A stretch of 64,000 nt of DNA, from positions 45,868 to 109,867 of the forward strand of contig DAHWNW010000003.1 of NCBI GenBank assembly GCA_027339745.1, given 5' to 3'. This stretch comes from Nitrososphaerota archaeon. Its GTDB lineage: Archaea; Thermoproteota; Nitrososphaeria; Nitrososphaerales; Gagatemarchaeaceae. Numbering within the stretch: position 1 is the stretch's first letter; every line of letters begins with the position of its first letter. A model generated the notes under the pieces. The model had not been told where the DNA came from. It saw only the letters and a list, made by a program, of their open reading frames with translations, and ran no database searches. Positions 38,907-49,377 of this stretch are shown here, one piece after another. The translations under genes and the position numbers were made by a program.

Positions 38907-41741
38907 TCACTCCAAGAAGAGCGCAGGCTTAGCTGGGAGGGCGTCCTTCGCCTTGTTGGCAGGGTCGTGCGTCTGCTTGCCGTCCTTCTGGATTACCACC
39001 TCCACTCCCAGTTCCTTCGACATGAATTCGGAGGCCTCCGAAAGGGACCTGAACTCGTTGAAGTCCCTGCTCGAAGCGAGCTTCCCTAGGAGCTCATCCC
39101 CCAACTCGTAGAGCACCTTGAAGACCCTGTCTGGTTGGATTTTCAGGTTCGCGTACTTTTTCAACACCTGTCCGACGTTGCCCTTGTTCTGTTTTACAGA
39201 GGTCAGTTCAAGGAAGTACGCCTTCGCCTCGTCCGAGCACACGTAGACGTTCAGTTTTGACTTTGACCCCTTGACCACTTTCAGCACGTTCCGCGCGTCG
39301 TCCAGCACCCTGTCAAGGACAGCCTCGGCAAGCTCCGCGCTCTCGTCGATGGGGAAGTCCTCCAAAGAGGGCCAGTCAGCCTGGGACACCAGCCCCCTCC
39401 CGCCAAGCTCGTGGTTCATGTCTTCGGCCATGAATGGAGCGAAAGGACTCATCATCCTGACCCAGGCACTGAACACGTCCATGAGGGTCTGCCTCCTAGG
39501 CGATTTGGTACGCCGGAGATAGTGCCTGACGTCATTCCAGATGTCTAGGAATATTGTAGCAGCCGCGCGCCTCACCTTGAGCTCCTCCATCGCGACCGTA
39601 CCCGTCGCTATCCTCCTGTGTAACGTGGAGATGAGCCAGGAGTCGAGCCCGTCCGCCTTCCTGTCCTTGGCTGACTTCAACGTCTTCTTTACGAAAGGGA
39701 GTATCGCCTCGACCTTTGCCTTGGCGTCCTCCGCCGCCCTGTCCCTCCAGTCGGCGTCGTCCATTCCGTCCGCGGTGAGCGCTAGGGCGAGTCTAAATCC
39801 GTCCGCGCCGTACTTCTCAAGGGCGCCCTTCCACGTGACGAAGTTGCCCATTGTCTTGCTCATCTTCTTCCCTTCGACTAGTATCATGCCGTTGATTCCG
39901 AAACCTTTCGGCCACTGCCGCTCTGGGAAGAGTGCTGCGTGGTGGAAGGCGTAGAAGGTTAGGTGGTTGGGGATGAGTTCCTTGGCGGAGTTGCGTAGGT
40001 CGACTGGGTACCAGTAGGAGAACTCCCCTCTGACCTCCTTGAGCGTTTTCTCCGTCGTCCCGGCCGCCTTCGCCAGGGAGGCAGGGACGCCTTTTCCGAA
40101 GAAGACGTAGTCGAGGACCTCGGGGGTAAGGCTCTCTGGGGCAAGCTTCTCCGCGTTGACGAACTTGCTGACGCAATAATAGGCCATGTATATCGTAGAG
40201 TCGCTGAGCGTTTCTACTATCCAGTCCCTATCCCATGGTATCTTGGTCCCCATCCCCGAACGTCTGGCGCATGGCCAATCGTTCAGCCACTCGATCGTCG
40301 AGTAGAACCCCTGCCTCGCGTCTTCAGGATAGACGGCGGCTTGCTCGACCACCCTCTTAGCCTGCGCCTTCCATTCAGGATTGGAGTAGTTCAAGAACCA
40401 CTGGTTCTCGAGCATCTTCACGTAACACCTGGTCCCGCACCTGCATATCACCCTCTCAGGCAGCTCGTACATACTCCCCAGCCTCTCGGTCTTGGCCAGG
40501 AGCTCTGCCGCCTTCGTCTTTGCTTCGCTGACCGTGAGCCCCGCCATCGGGCCCGAAGCCTGGGTCAGCACTCCACCGTGGAACTCTGCACTATACACCT
40601 CCGCCGTGGCTTCCTCGAGGCGGCTGTCGGTGGAGTCCTTTATCCCAAACCTCTCGACCGCATCCCTCGCGGGGACCTCCGAGTACCCCTCGACCGTGAG
40701 TATTGGGATGGGAGCCAGCGTGTCGGCTATCTCCTTCACCTGCCTCCCCGCCTCGACCCTCCTCTCCTGGATGTCCCTAAGGGCCGTGAAATCGTATGGG
40801 GCGTGGGCAGGGACGCTGAAGACCACGCCGGTCCCCAGAGTGTCGTCCACGAACCTGGCCGGCAACACCGGGAGGGACTTCCCGGTAAGCGGGGCCATGG
40901 CGTACCGTCCGATTAGATCTGCGCCATTGAACGTGCGGACAGGGATGACGTCGTGCTTCTGCTCCGCCAGCCTCCCCAGGGCGCTCGAGCTCACTATCCA
41001 CAGCTCGCCGTCTACTTTGGCTTCGCTGTATTCAGCGTCAGGGTTGACCCAGATATTAGTGGCTCCGTATATCGTCTCGGGACGGAGCGTGGCAGCGACC
41101 AGCGCCCACTCTCCGAAGTGGAACTTGATCAGGGTGAACTCCTGGGGGGAGACGCCCTCTCCCTCCATCCTGTCGTGGTCTCCTGTCGGGCTCTTGTCGT
41201 TGGGGCACCACGCCACAGGATGGGTCCCTTGGACAACATAACCGAGCTCGCGGAGGCGGAGATACTGCCACTCCACGAATTTTCTGAAGGCTGGGTCGAT
41301 GGTCCTGAACTCCCGGCGCCAGTCTATCGAGAAGCCGGTGTCTTTCACCACCTCGCGACTTGCCTTGGTGTAGTACGCTGCCAGGTACTCAGGGTCGGTG
41401 AACTTCTCCACCTCCTTCGCAGAGACGCCATCCGCCTCGAAGGCCCGGCGGACCGCGGCGTCACCCTGCTTGAGCCTCTGGCTCATCCCTACGATTGTCT
41501 TGCCGGTCCAGTGCCAAGCCCATGGGAAGAGGACGTTGTACCCCTGAAGGCGCTTGAAGCGGGCGTAGAACTCGACCCTGGACGCGGTGAACGCAGTCCC
41601 CACATGGACCGCGGCGTTCATGTAGGGGAAGGGGAAGGTCACGAAGGCCTTTTTCTTACCCTGCACTGGGTCAGGTTCGAAGACACGCCTGTCTTTCCAG
41701 ACCTTCAGCCAATACTTCTCTCGCGCAGACATGCCAGTCAA
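38907..41741 (-). CDS. leuS: Leucyl-tRNA synthetase, archaeal type
   Basis: HVGTAFTASRVEFYARFKRLQGYNVLFPWAWHWTGKTI, GKKMSKTMGNF. Confidence 0.95.
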   Translation of the reverse strand: MTGMSAREKYWLKVWKDRRVFEPDPVQGKKKAFVTFPFPYMNAAVHVGTAFTASRVEFYARFKRLQGYNVLFPWAWHWTGKTIVGMSQRLKQGDAAVRRAFEADGVSAKEVEKFTDPEYLAAYYTKASREVVKDTGFSIDWRREFRTIDPAFRKFVEWQYLRLRELGYVVQGTHPVAWCPNDKSPTGDHDRMEGEGVSPQEFTLIKFHFGEWALVAATLRPETIYGATNIWVNPDAEYSEAKVDGELWIVSSSALGRLAEQKHDVIPVRTFNGADLIGRYAMAPLTGKSLPVLPARFVDDTLGTGVVFSVPAHAPYDFTALRDIQERRVEAGRQVKEIADTLAPIPILTVEGYSEVPARDAVERFGIKDSTDSRLEEATAEVYSAEFHGGVLTQASGPMAGLTVSEAKTKAAELLAKTERLGSMYELPERVICRCGTRCYVKMLENQWFLNYSNPEWKAQAKRVVEQAAVYPEDARQGFYSTIEWLNDWPCARRSGMGTKIPWDRDWIVETLSDSTIYMAYYCVSKFVNAEKLAPESLTPEVLDYVFFGKGVPASLAKAAGTTEKTLKEVRGEFSYWYPVDLRNSAKELIPNHLTFYAFHHAALFPERQWPKGFGINGMILVEGKKMSKTMGNFVTWKGALEKYGADGFRLALALTADGMDDADWRDRAAEDAKAKVEAILPFVKKTLKSAKDRKADGLDSWLISTLHRRIATGTVAMEELKVRRAAATIFLDIWNDVRHYLRRTKSPRRQTLMDVFSAWVRMMSPFAPFMAEDMNHELGGRGLVSQADWPSLEDFPIDESAELAEAVLDRVLDDARNVLKVVKGSKSKLNVYVCSDEAKAYFLELTSVKQNKGNVGQVLKKYANLKIQPDRVFKVLYELGDELLGKLASSRDFNEFRSLSEASEFMSKELGVEVVIQKDGKQTHDPANKAKDALPAKPALFLE

Positions 41742-44467
41742 CTCGTGGCTGAGGGGAGGATGCCCTGGGCGAGGGAAGAAGCTTCGTCTATCTTGCTCAC
41801 GAGGGGACCGCCGCCTTGGGCAAAAGACTGCGACCCCCCGCCTGACCCGCCGAGGGCGGAGGCCAGCTTCCTGACGATTTCAACGGCGGAAAAGCCCGCC
41901 TTAGCGGCGGCCTGGCCGACGAAGCAGATTATGCGCGCAGACTTCCCGGTGGAGAACACCGTTATGTAGATCAGCGACGGCTCGGATGACACGCTCTTCT
42001 GTCCCTGAGCAATAATCTGTTCCTCGCCCAGAGGGGGGTTCTTTGAGACGTAAAGCTTTGCGTTGCCTACGCTCTTGGCCTCGGCGGCCACACCGGTAGA
42101 GGACAACTCGACTATGGTCTGCCCGAGGCTCTTCTCGCGGGCCCTAGACTCTTCGAGGTCTTTCAGGAGGCCTCTTGCCACCTTTGGGAGATTCTCCCTC
42201 TGGGTGTTCAGCACAGCCGAGAGCTCGCCTAGCTCAGAGTCCATCCTGTGCATGTATTCGATGGCCGCTTCTCCAGCTACGAATTCAAGCCTCTCGACCC
42301 CGTCCTGGACCCTTTCGGCCTTCGTGATCTTGATCAGCCCGACTTCGCCAGTGGCCCTCACGTGCGTCCCCCCGCACGCCTCTATATCCCACCCCCCTAT
42401 GTCGACCACCCTGACGTCCTTGCCTGGAACGACGCCTCCCTGGTACAGCCTGAAGCCATACCTCTCCTCCGCTTCTTGCCGCGGCATGAACGTGCTCCTC
42501 ACAGCCAGGTCCCGCCTGACGACTTCGTTGGCCAAGTCTTCGATCCGCTGCACCTCGGCCTCGGTCAGGCGCGAGAAGTGGGTGATGTCTAGCCTCCCGT
42601 AGTCTTCCTCCTTGAAGGCTGAGTGCTGCCAGACCCATGGCCCGAGCGCTTCCCTGGACGAGCCGTTGAGTATGTGAGTCGCGGTATGGATCTGGGTGAC
42701 CCTCCGCCGTCTCCTCTGGTCTACGTGGCACTCCACCCTCGACCCTGCTTTGGGTGCCTTCCCCTCCACTTTGTGGATTACCACGTCTCCATACTTTTCA
42801 ATGTCCGCGACCTTCGCCCCCCCAAGGGTTCCTCTGTCGGGCTCTTGACCCCCGCCTCTGGGGTAGAAGACCGTCCTGTCGAGGACGACGTATCCCCCCT
42901 GGAAGACCCTCAACACCTTCGCGGTGAAGTCAAGAGGGGCGCCCTCTTCGTAGTACCAGAGCCTAGTCGGCGGGAGCCTCCTGACGTCGAACTCTAGCTT
43001 CGGCTGCTCTATCTCACGGGTGAGGTGCCTGGCCTGGACTTTTTCGTAGAACCCCTCTGGCGGGCTCACCTTCGCGCCCGCCTCGACGAGCTGTTCCGGG
43101 GTGACCCCGTCAGAGTCGTACAGCTTCACAAGGTCATCGGCAGCCAGCTCTCTCCCGTTGGACGCGATAGAAGACACTATCTTTGTCACCCTCTCGGCTG
43201 AAGAGAGGAACCTGGACTCCTCGACCTCCAACACTTTCCTCACGTCGGAGTGGTGCTCTGTGAGCTCCGGGTACACCCCCCTGAGTTGATCAATGTGCCA
43301 GTCGACGAGTTCAGGGACGCTCAGCCTGAACTTGTAGTAATTGATGAAGTTCCTCGCTCGCCTGTAGATCATCCTCAGGTTGTACCCCCCACCAGAGTTG
43401 CTCGGGAGCATGCCGTCGGCGATGGCGAAGAGGAGCGACCTGGTATGGTCGGCGATTGCGTACATCGCCTCCAGGGCGCCGAACTGCTTTGTGAGTTGCG
43501 AGGCGTCCTTGCCCAGAGCCTTGGCGATCTTCACCCTCGCGTCGTCGAGGTTCTTGTACTCGTCCAAGTTGATCTCCCCCGCGAGCGCGGAATACCTCCT
43601 GAAGAGGCGCTCGTCGTACTCGACGGCGTTCTCCTCTCTCATCTTCTTCAGGACGGGGGCGAAGTACGAGTCATAGGCCGTCGGGGTGCCCTGGCTGAGC
43701 CAAGTGAGGCGCTCTAGCCCCGCCCCCATGTCTACGACCCCCTCCCTTAGCTGGACGTATTTCTCTGGGCTCCCTTCGAAGGCCGTGAAGACGGCGTTCC
43801 CGGTCTCAAGCCCCCTGACGTTGTACTGCAGCGAATAGCCGAAGGCCCCGTATCCCATCCAGACGTCCTCGTCGAAGGAAACATCCTCCTCGTTGATGCC
43901 GAAGACCTTCGTGAGGAGCTCGAAGTCGAGGTCGATTGTCCTGTCCTTCCAATACCCTTCCCTGTTCGCCAGGGCTGTCTGGCCGATCATGCAGAAGGAG
44001 GTGCCGTGCTTCCCGTTGACCCCGACGGTGGGGACGTCGTTGAACCTCAGGCACATCTGAGGGACGACGAGGGGGTTGGCTGGCAGGGCGAAGACAACCT
44101 TCCCCCCCTCCACCCTCTGAAAATCGATTATCGAGGCGACTGTGAAGTAGAGGTCTGGGCGCCATCGACTGACCACGGGGTATCGTTTTACAATGGCATG
44201 CCCATTCTTCTTGAAGAAGGCTTCGACGGCCTTCCATGTCTCGACGTAGCCGAGTCTCCTTGAGGTGGGCGGGTCACCGATGAAGGTATAAGGTGAGCAT
44301 GGCTGGTCGTCGCACCTTGTCCTTTCTGGCTTGAGGGTCCAGAAGTGCTTGCCACAGCTCTCGCACTTTTTCCTGACATATCCCTTCCTTCTGAAGAGGT
44401 CTACGACGTAGTACTTCTTGTAGTCCGAGGAGAACTTGGCCTTCAGGACCTGCTTCTTTTCGTTCAA
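41738..44467 (-). CDS. alaS: Alanyl-tRNA synthetase, archaeal type
   Basis: GFGxxxLE-type N-terminus (VRKKCESCGKHFWTLKPERTRCDDQPC), HTATHIL, ACGGTHVRATGEVG. Confidence 0.95.
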   Translation of the reverse strand: MNEKKQVLKAKFSSDYKKYYVVDLFRRKGYVRKKCESCGKHFWTLKPERTRCDDQPCSPYTFIGDPPTSRRLGYVETWKAVEAFFKKNGHAIVKRYPVVSRWRPDLYFTVASIIDFQRVEGGKVVFALPANPLVVPQMCLRFNDVPTVGVNGKHGTSFCMIGQTALANREGYWKDRTIDLDFELLTKVFGINEEDVSFDEDVWMGYGAFGYSLQYNVRGLETGNAVFTAFEGSPEKYVQLREGVVDMGAGLERLTWLSQGTPTAYDSYFAPVLKKMREENAVEYDERLFRRYSALAGEINLDEYKNLDDARVKIAKALGKDASQLTKQFGALEAMYAIADHTRSLLFAIADGMLPSNSGGGYNLRMIYRRARNFINYYKFRLSVPELVDWHIDQLRGVYPELTEHHSDVRKVLEVEESRFLSSAERVTKIVSSIASNGRELAADDLVKLYDSDGVTPEQLVEAGAKVSPPEGFYEKVQARHLTREIEQPKLEFDVRRLPPTRLWYYEEGAPLDFTAKVLRVFQGGYVVLDRTVFYPRGGGQEPDRGTLGGAKVADIEKYGDVVIHKVEGKAPKAGSRVECHVDQRRRRRVTQIHTATHILNGSSREALGPWVWQHSAFKEEDYGRLDITHFSRLTEAEVQRIEDLANEVVRRDLAVRSTFMPRQEAEERYGFRLYQGGVVPGKDVRVVDIGGWDIEACGGTHVRATGEVGLIKITKAERVQDGVERLEFVAGEAAIEYMHRMDSELGELSAVLNTQRENLPKVARGLLKDLEESRAREKSLGQTIVELSSTGVAAEAKSVGNAKLYVSKNPPLGEEQIIAQGQKSVSSEPSLIYITVFSTGKSARIICFVGQAAAKAGFSAVEIVRKLASALGGSGGGSQSFAQGGGPLVSKIDEASSLAQGILPSATS

Positions 44468-44571
44468 ATGGGCTGCTCCACTGCCTTTTCACAAGTCCTC
44501 GCCCTGAAGTAGATAAACTTGGGACGCCTGGCGAGGGAAGGCTTAACGGGTAAGGTCGGGCCCTCCCGTCC

Positions 44572-45072
44572 GTGCCTGTCGGGATAACAATCAGGGAGGC
44601 GAGGGGGGACGAGATGGCTTTCGTCAAGCGCCTCTCAGTCGACGAGCTCCCAGACGAGCTGAGCGAGTGGGAGCGCCCCCAGGCTCAGGAGGCAAAGAAG
44701 TCGTTCGCCAGGGTCATGGACGCCCTCCTGAGGAAGAAGGGGACAGAAGTCTACGTGGCAGTGCTTGGGGGCGGACCTAAGATTGCAGGATACGTCTGGC
44801 TGGGTGTATCCGACAGGCCGTTCAGCGAGATGAAGGTCGGCTGGATATACGACATCCAGGTCGTCCCTTCAGAGAGGGGGAAGGGGGTCGGAGAGGCGCT
44901 GCTGAGGCACGCCCTGGAGGCTAGCAAGAGGAAGGGGTTCGTGGTCGCGGGGCTGATGGTCAGAGCCAACAACAAAGCAGCGTACTCGCTCTACGAGAAA
45001 CTGGGATTCTACCCAGAATACGTAGTTATGAGCCGGAAAGAGCCCGGACCTATTTCGCCTTCAAACTCTTAA
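44572..45072 (+). CDS. GNAT-family N-acetyltransferase
   Basis: IYDIQVVPSERGKGVGEALLRHALEASKRKGF...NNKAAYSLYEKLGF. Confidence 0.9.
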   Translation: MPVGITIREARGDEMAFVKRLSVDELPDELSEWERPQAQEAKKSFARVMDALLRKKGTEVYVAVLGGGPKIAGYVWLGVSDRPFSEMKVGWIYDIQVVPSERGKGVGEALLRHALEASKRKGFVVAGLMVRANNKAAYSLYEKLGFYPEYVVMSRKEPGPISPSNS

Positions 45073-45106
45073 ATACGGAACGTAGGTCGCCTGTCCACGA
45101 ATTAAA

Positions 45107-45412
45107 ATGGAGTACGTTTACGCAGCTCTCCTGCTTCACAAGCTGGGGAAGCCGGTCAACGAAGAGAACCTGACCAACGTGGTCAAGGCGACTGGGGCCG
45201 CCCCCGACTCCGTGAGGATCAAGGCGTTGGCTTCTGCCCTCAGCGAAGTGAACATCGACGAGGCCCTGAAGAACGCCGCGACAATGGCCGCTGCGCCTGC
45301 AGCAGCTACTGCAGCGCCTGGCGCTCCGGCGGCGAAGGCAGAAGAGAAGCCGAAGGAAGAGGAGAAGAAGGAAGAAGAGGCTCTACAGGGTCTCGCTTCG
45401 CTCTTCGGGTGA
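45107..45412 (+). CDS. rpl12: Ribosomal protein L12 (aP1)
   Basis: [26 protein letters not shown]...[17 protein letters not shown]. Confidence 0.95.
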   Translation: MEYVYAALLLHKLGKPVNEENLTNVVKATGAAPDSVRIKALASALSEVNIDEALKNAATMAAAPAAATAAPGAPAAKAEEKPKEEEKKEEEALQGLASLFG

Positions 45413-45665
45413 GCAAACCACACTTTTCGTGCCTCATATGCCCCGGCGGTAGCTGTGGCCGAGGGCAGACCGAGCATCAGGAAATGTGGCTGGCTCGGAG
45501 GAAGTCTGTTCGCCATCGCCTCCCTACCTAGCGCATTTCGATGTTGAGTGCCAGACGCCCGGAATGGCCCTTCAAGACTCGTGAAAGTTCGTCCGCCCGT
45601 GGGATCGGAGGGCAACCCATCGACCGTTCCTGGCGCGCATGGGCTACAGCAGCGCGAGCGGATGC

Positions 45666-46538
45666 CTATTGCAGGCCCTTTTCCCTGGCTTTCGTTTCCA
45701 GAGCCATCGCTTCGGCCTCTGCCCTTCCGAGTATCAGAGGAGCGGTCTCCTTGTCGAGGAGCCCTGCTTCAACCTGTAGGCTCAGAGCCTCCCTGTAGGC
45801 CCTCGAGAGGATGTCCGGGGCGGTCTCCTTCGTGACGTAGCCTATCACTATAGCCAGGCCCCTGGAAGAGGCGTGGGCGTCGACGAGGCTCTTCCTGTAC
45901 TCCTCGAGGTCGATCGCGACCACTTCACCAGCGTAGATCAAACCGCTCTCGTAAGCGAGGGCGATCGCCAGGCCGGCCCGGATTGGTTTGATGTTCAGCT
46001 TGGAGAGGAGACTGGCAAGCTTGGGGGTAATCTCCCCGCCCTTCTTCACCGCCACCGAGTCCTTGTTGACCCATATGCTCCCTCCTTCGATCTTGGTCTG
46101 GATGCCAGCTTCCCTGAACTCGCTCAACACCGGGCCCGCTGGGAGGCTTGTATTCCCCGCCGGGACTACTATGTCCTCAGGGGCCTTGTCCCCGGCCCTG
46201 GCTGGAAGGTAGACCTTGTTCTTGTCGAGGGTGAGGAAGAGCTTGAACGGATCGTAGGTCGAGAAGATCAACGCGTTCTGTCCCGTAAGGTGCGAGAGGA
46301 GCTGGTCGGCGTTCTTGACCCCGGCCCTCTGCAACCCGCGTACAGCGAGCTTGTTCTTGACGACGAAGACCTCTGCATGCTGCCTCAGCGCCTTGCGCAC
46401 GGCCATCAGCTGGCTCGCCCTCACCTTCGAGAGGCTGGTCACGGCGATCACAGGGTACTTCTGTGCGAGCGAGGCTACGCGCTCGACGGTCTCGACCTTC
46501 TTCGGGCTGTGTTTGTGGACCTGGACCGTCTCGCTCAT
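45666..46538 (-). CDS. rplP0: Ribosomal protein L10 (aP0)
   Basis: L10 core (YPVIAVTSLSKVRASQLMAVRKALR...); ends ETKAREKGLQ with no GLxxLFG tail. Confidence 0.93.
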   Translation of the reverse strand: MSETVQVHKHSPKKVETVERVASLAQKYPVIAVTSLSKVRASQLMAVRKALRQHAEVFVVKNKLAVRGLQRAGVKNADQLLSHLTGQNALIFSTYDPFKLFLTLDKNKVYLPARAGDKAPEDIVVPAGNTSLPAGPVLSEFREAGIQTKIEGGSIWVNKDSVAVKKGGEITPKLASLLSKLNIKPIRAGLAIALAYESGLIYAGEVVAIDLEEYRKSLVDAHASSRGLAIVIGYVTKETAPDILSRAYREALSLQVEAGLLDKETAPLILGRAEAEAMALETKAREKGLQ

Positions 46539-47189
46539 TTACTCCACCGCCTGCTTCGCGGGCTTGCCCATGGTCGTCTTGACCATGACCGCCTTGATGT
46601 TCCTGTCGCCGTTCGGGAGCTTCTTGGTCACTGCGTTGACCACGGCCACAATGTTCTCTGCGAGGTCAGCCTCCGACAGCTTGCTGTCCCCTACCTTGGC
46701 CATCACACCCAGAGACCCCCTGCTCCTGACCCTGATCGCCGTCCTAGTCCTGTTGATCATGGCCTCGATGGGGGAGTTAGGCGGGACCGGGGACGGTATC
46801 TTCCCCTTGGGGCCGAGCGCCTGACCCAGAATCTTGCCGACCCTCGGCATCAGCGCTGTGTCTGCCAGGAAGAAGTCGTATGACCTGGCCAACTTCTTGG
46901 CACCCCTCTTGCTCCCTCCGTAGTTCTCTAGCTGGGCCGGCTCCATGACCAAGTTCGCCTTAGCGTTCTTCGCTCTGACCGCAAGGTCACCTGACCCTAT
47001 GAAGCATACCTTGGCTTGTTTCGTGGTAGGATGGGGCAGGTAGACTATCTCGTTGATGTTCAGGTCGGTCTTCTTGGGGTCTACTTCCTTGAGCGAGATC
47101 AGTACTTCGACCGACTGGGTGAACTTCGTCTCTTTGGATTGGTCCTTACCCTTCTTGACCAGTTCTGCGAGCTGCTGATTCGAGAGCAA
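46539..47189 (-). CDS. rpl1: Ribosomal protein L1
   Basis: L1 core motifs (PLGPKGKIPSPVPPN-type). Confidence 0.93.
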   Translation of the reverse strand: MLSNQQLAELVKKGKDQSKETKFTQSVEVLISLKEVDPKKTDLNINEIVYLPHPTTKQAKVCFIGSGDLAVRAKNAKANLVMEPAQLENYGGSKRGAKKLARSYDFFLADTALMPRVGKILGQALGPKGKIPSPVPPNSPIEAMINRTRTAIRVRSRGSLGVMAKVGDSKLSEADLAENIVAVVNAVTKKLPNGDRNIKAVMVKTTMGKPAKQAVE

Positions 47190-47247
47190 ACACTATTCAC
47201 GAGTTCCTTGCCGAGCCTTCAAACACCGGATAAAAGCCTTCTGCCCG

Positions 47248-47730
47248 TCACTGGAACTTAGAGTCCCACTTGCCTGCATCTATCTCTTTCATGAACTCCC
47301 TGGCGTCCTTCCCTTCGACTTTGACCCCCATGCTCACACAGCTCCCCACGACCTCCTTCACGGCGGACCTGACCGTGGCAGCGTAGGAGCCGGCTATCTT
47401 GCTCCTGGCGATGGCGACTACCTTGTCCATTGTCAGCTCCCCGACGAAGTCGACGTTGGGCTTCCCCGAGCCCTTGGGGATCCCCGACTCCTTGGCGACA
47501 AGTGCTGAGGTAGTGGGCGTACCGACGGAAATGACGAACTGCTTGGATTCCTTGTCGACCTCCACCTTGACGGGGACCCGCATCCCCTTGAAGTCGCCGG
47601 TCTGCTTGTTGATCTCGTTGACTATGCCGAGGACGTTCACCCCCAGCGGACCCAGCGCAGGGCCGAGGGGCGGTCCGGCACTCGCCTCGCCACCGGTTAC
47701 CAGCACGTTGATGACCTGCTTTTCACCCAT
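47248..47730 (-). CDS. rpl11: Ribosomal protein L11
   Basis: GGEASAGPPLGPALGPLGVNV. Confidence 0.96.
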   Translation of the reverse strand: MGEKQVINVLVTGGEASAGPPLGPALGPLGVNVLGIVNEINKQTGDFKGMRVPVKVEVDKESKQFVISVGTPTTSALVAKESGIPKGSGKPNVDFVGELTMDKVVAIARSKIAGSYAATVRSAVKEVVGSCVSMGVKVEGKDAREFMKEIDAGKWDSKFQ

Positions 47731-47736
47731 CTAGGA

Positions 47737-48222
47737 TCACTTCTGCTCCGGCTTGGCCCTGGCCACGAGCTTAGCGTATGCGGCGTCGATGGTGATGGGC
47801 ATGGCGAACGCCGTGTCCAGCAGCGAGACTGTGATCTCCTGCTTCTCCTTCTCCACTCGGGAGATTTTCGCCCGCATACCTTTGAACGGGCCGGCGACTA
47901 TCTCGATGGTGTCTTCGGCGTTCAGCTCCGCCACCATGGACTTCGTGACCAAGAATTTCTCGATGTCTGAGTACTGCATCATCCCGGGAATCTTGCTCCT
48001 GACGTGCTTGAACCCTTGGATGCTCTCGTCAACCACCTGGCTGTTGGGAGCCTCGAAGAGGACGTATCCCTTCCAGGTATCGAGGGCCAGGACCGAGTAG
48101 ATGGGCTTCCCCTTCTGGACCGCCCTGTTGGCCACGAAGGTAGCCACCGTCTTCTCCTGACCTCCGGTGGTCTTGACCGGGAATATGGAACTGTTCCTCT
48201 CTTGGTCGCTCAGAACCGACAC
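47737..48222 (-). CDS. spt5: Transcription elongation factor Spt5/NusG
   Basis: NGN plus KOW: VAGPFKGMRAKISRVEKEKQEITVSLLDTAFAMPITI. Confidence 0.93.
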   Translation of the reverse strand: MSVLSDQERNSSIFPVKTTGGQEKTVATFVANRAVQKGKPIYSVLALDTWKGYVLFEAPNSQVVDESIQGFKHVRSKIPGMMQYSDIEKFLVTKSMVAELNAEDTIEIVAGPFKGMRAKISRVEKEKQEITVSLLDTAFAMPITIDAAYAKLVARAKPEQK

Positions 48223-48259
48223 GCTGAAAAAAGCCCGAGTTTCGTTGGCCTAATAACCT

Positions 48260-48427
48260 TTAGCCGAAGAAGATGGTCCCCACGAGCTTGATGAGGAACC
48301 CTATCGTCCCGACCACGGCGATCCCTAGCCCTACCAGTTTCAGATAGAGGGTGAACTCGTCCCTGTCGCTCTTGTGGGCGAGCCTGAATATGGCCGCGGA
48401 CGACCTCAGGAAGTCGCGGAACCCCAT
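48260..48427 (-). CDS. secE: Preprotein translocase SecE/Sec61-gamma (55 aa, below the ORF-track cutoff)
   Basis: MGFRDFLRSSAAIFRLAHKSDRDEFTLYLKLVGLGIAVVGTIGFLIKLVGTIFFG, next to nusG. Confidence 0.9.
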   Translation of the reverse strand: MGFRDFLRSSAAIFRLAHKSDRDEFTLYLKLVGLGIAVVGTIGFLIKLVGTIFFG

Positions 48428-48546
48428 GGTACAGGGAGTGGCGGTTCAGTTCGTCTTATATGTCTAATGGCCGCCGCTCCCTGCGCGTCTGCGGAGGTGT
48501 GCTCTATCGCCCCAGCGTTAATACCCCGCCACTCGGGTAGGCCGCC

Positions 48547-49374
48547 ATGACCCCGCAGGGAGAGCCCGCCACGGTCATCCTGGCATCCACCACCGACCTG
48601 GCATCGAGGACGCTCGCTGCGGCCTTGGTCGAAGGCGAGGGGTTCGCGTCGACTGGCGTGAACTTCCTCGGAGAGCCGGTCTATCAGAAGGAGTCGTTCC
48701 TCCTTGCCCGGTTCGAGGGGATGATCGTCACCCCTCCAGACCTGGACGAATATTTCAACCCACAGGCGTACATATTCCTTTCGAGGCACAGCGCGGAGTC
48801 AGGCATCGCGTCCCTCACGGCCCACACGACGGGGAACTTCTCCGAGAAGACAGAGATTGGAGGAGTTGGGAGGGAGCTCGGAAGGGCGGACGCGTCGCTG
48901 CTCAAGAACTACCTGATCGCCCTCTGGGGCCATAGGGGGGAGGTGAGCGGGTACGAGATCACGATGGAAGCAACGCACCATGGGCCCACTTCTCTCCAGA
49001 AGCCGGTCCTCTTCGTCGAGCTCGGCTCGTCAGAGGAGCAGTGGGGGGACTCGAAGGCAGCGGGGGTGGTCGCGAAGTCGCTGATGGAGAGTCTCACCCA
49101 CAAGCGGACATGGGACAGAATCGCGCTCGGCTTCGGCGGGACGCACTACCCCGAGAAGTTCACCAGGTTGCTTCTTGACGAGGACCTGGCGATCCCGTAT
49201 GTCGCGCCTAAGTATGCGCTGGAGCACGTAGACGAGCAGATGGTGGGGCAGATGCTCCAAAGGTCCACCTCTGCCGTCAGGTATGCCGTCCTAGATTGGA
49301 AGGGGCTGGGACCCCACAAGGAGAAGATTGTGAGGCTCGCGAAGCAGTTCGGTCTGGAAGAGATAAGGGTCTGA
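48547..49374 (+). CDS. dtdA: D-aminoacyl-tRNA deacylase, archaeal DtdA/GEK1 type
   Basis: FLSRHSAESGIASLTAHTTGNF, MEATHHGPTSL, GGTHYPEKFT. Confidence 0.93.
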   Translation: MTPQGEPATVILASTTDLASRTLAAALVEGEGFASTGVNFLGEPVYQKESFLLARFEGMIVTPPDLDEYFNPQAYIFLSRHSAESGIASLTAHTTGNFSEKTEIGGVGRELGRADASLLKNYLIALWGHRGEVSGYEITMEATHHGPTSLQKPVLFVELGSSEEQWGDSKAAGVVAKSLMESLTHKRTWDRIALGFGGTHYPEKFTRLLLDEDLAIPYVAPKYALEHVDEQMVGQMLQRSTSAVRYAVLDWKGLGPHKEKIVRLAKQFGLEEIRV

Positions 49375-49377
49375 CAG

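Noticed and set aside
40953-41969. 338-aa plus-strand ORF over leuS/alaS
   Set aside because: Antisense to clear aminoacyl-tRNA synthetase motifs.
45873-46883. 336-aa plus-strand ORF over L10/L1
   Set aside because: Antisense to ribosomal protein genes; Arg/Leu/Asp-rich shadow ORF.
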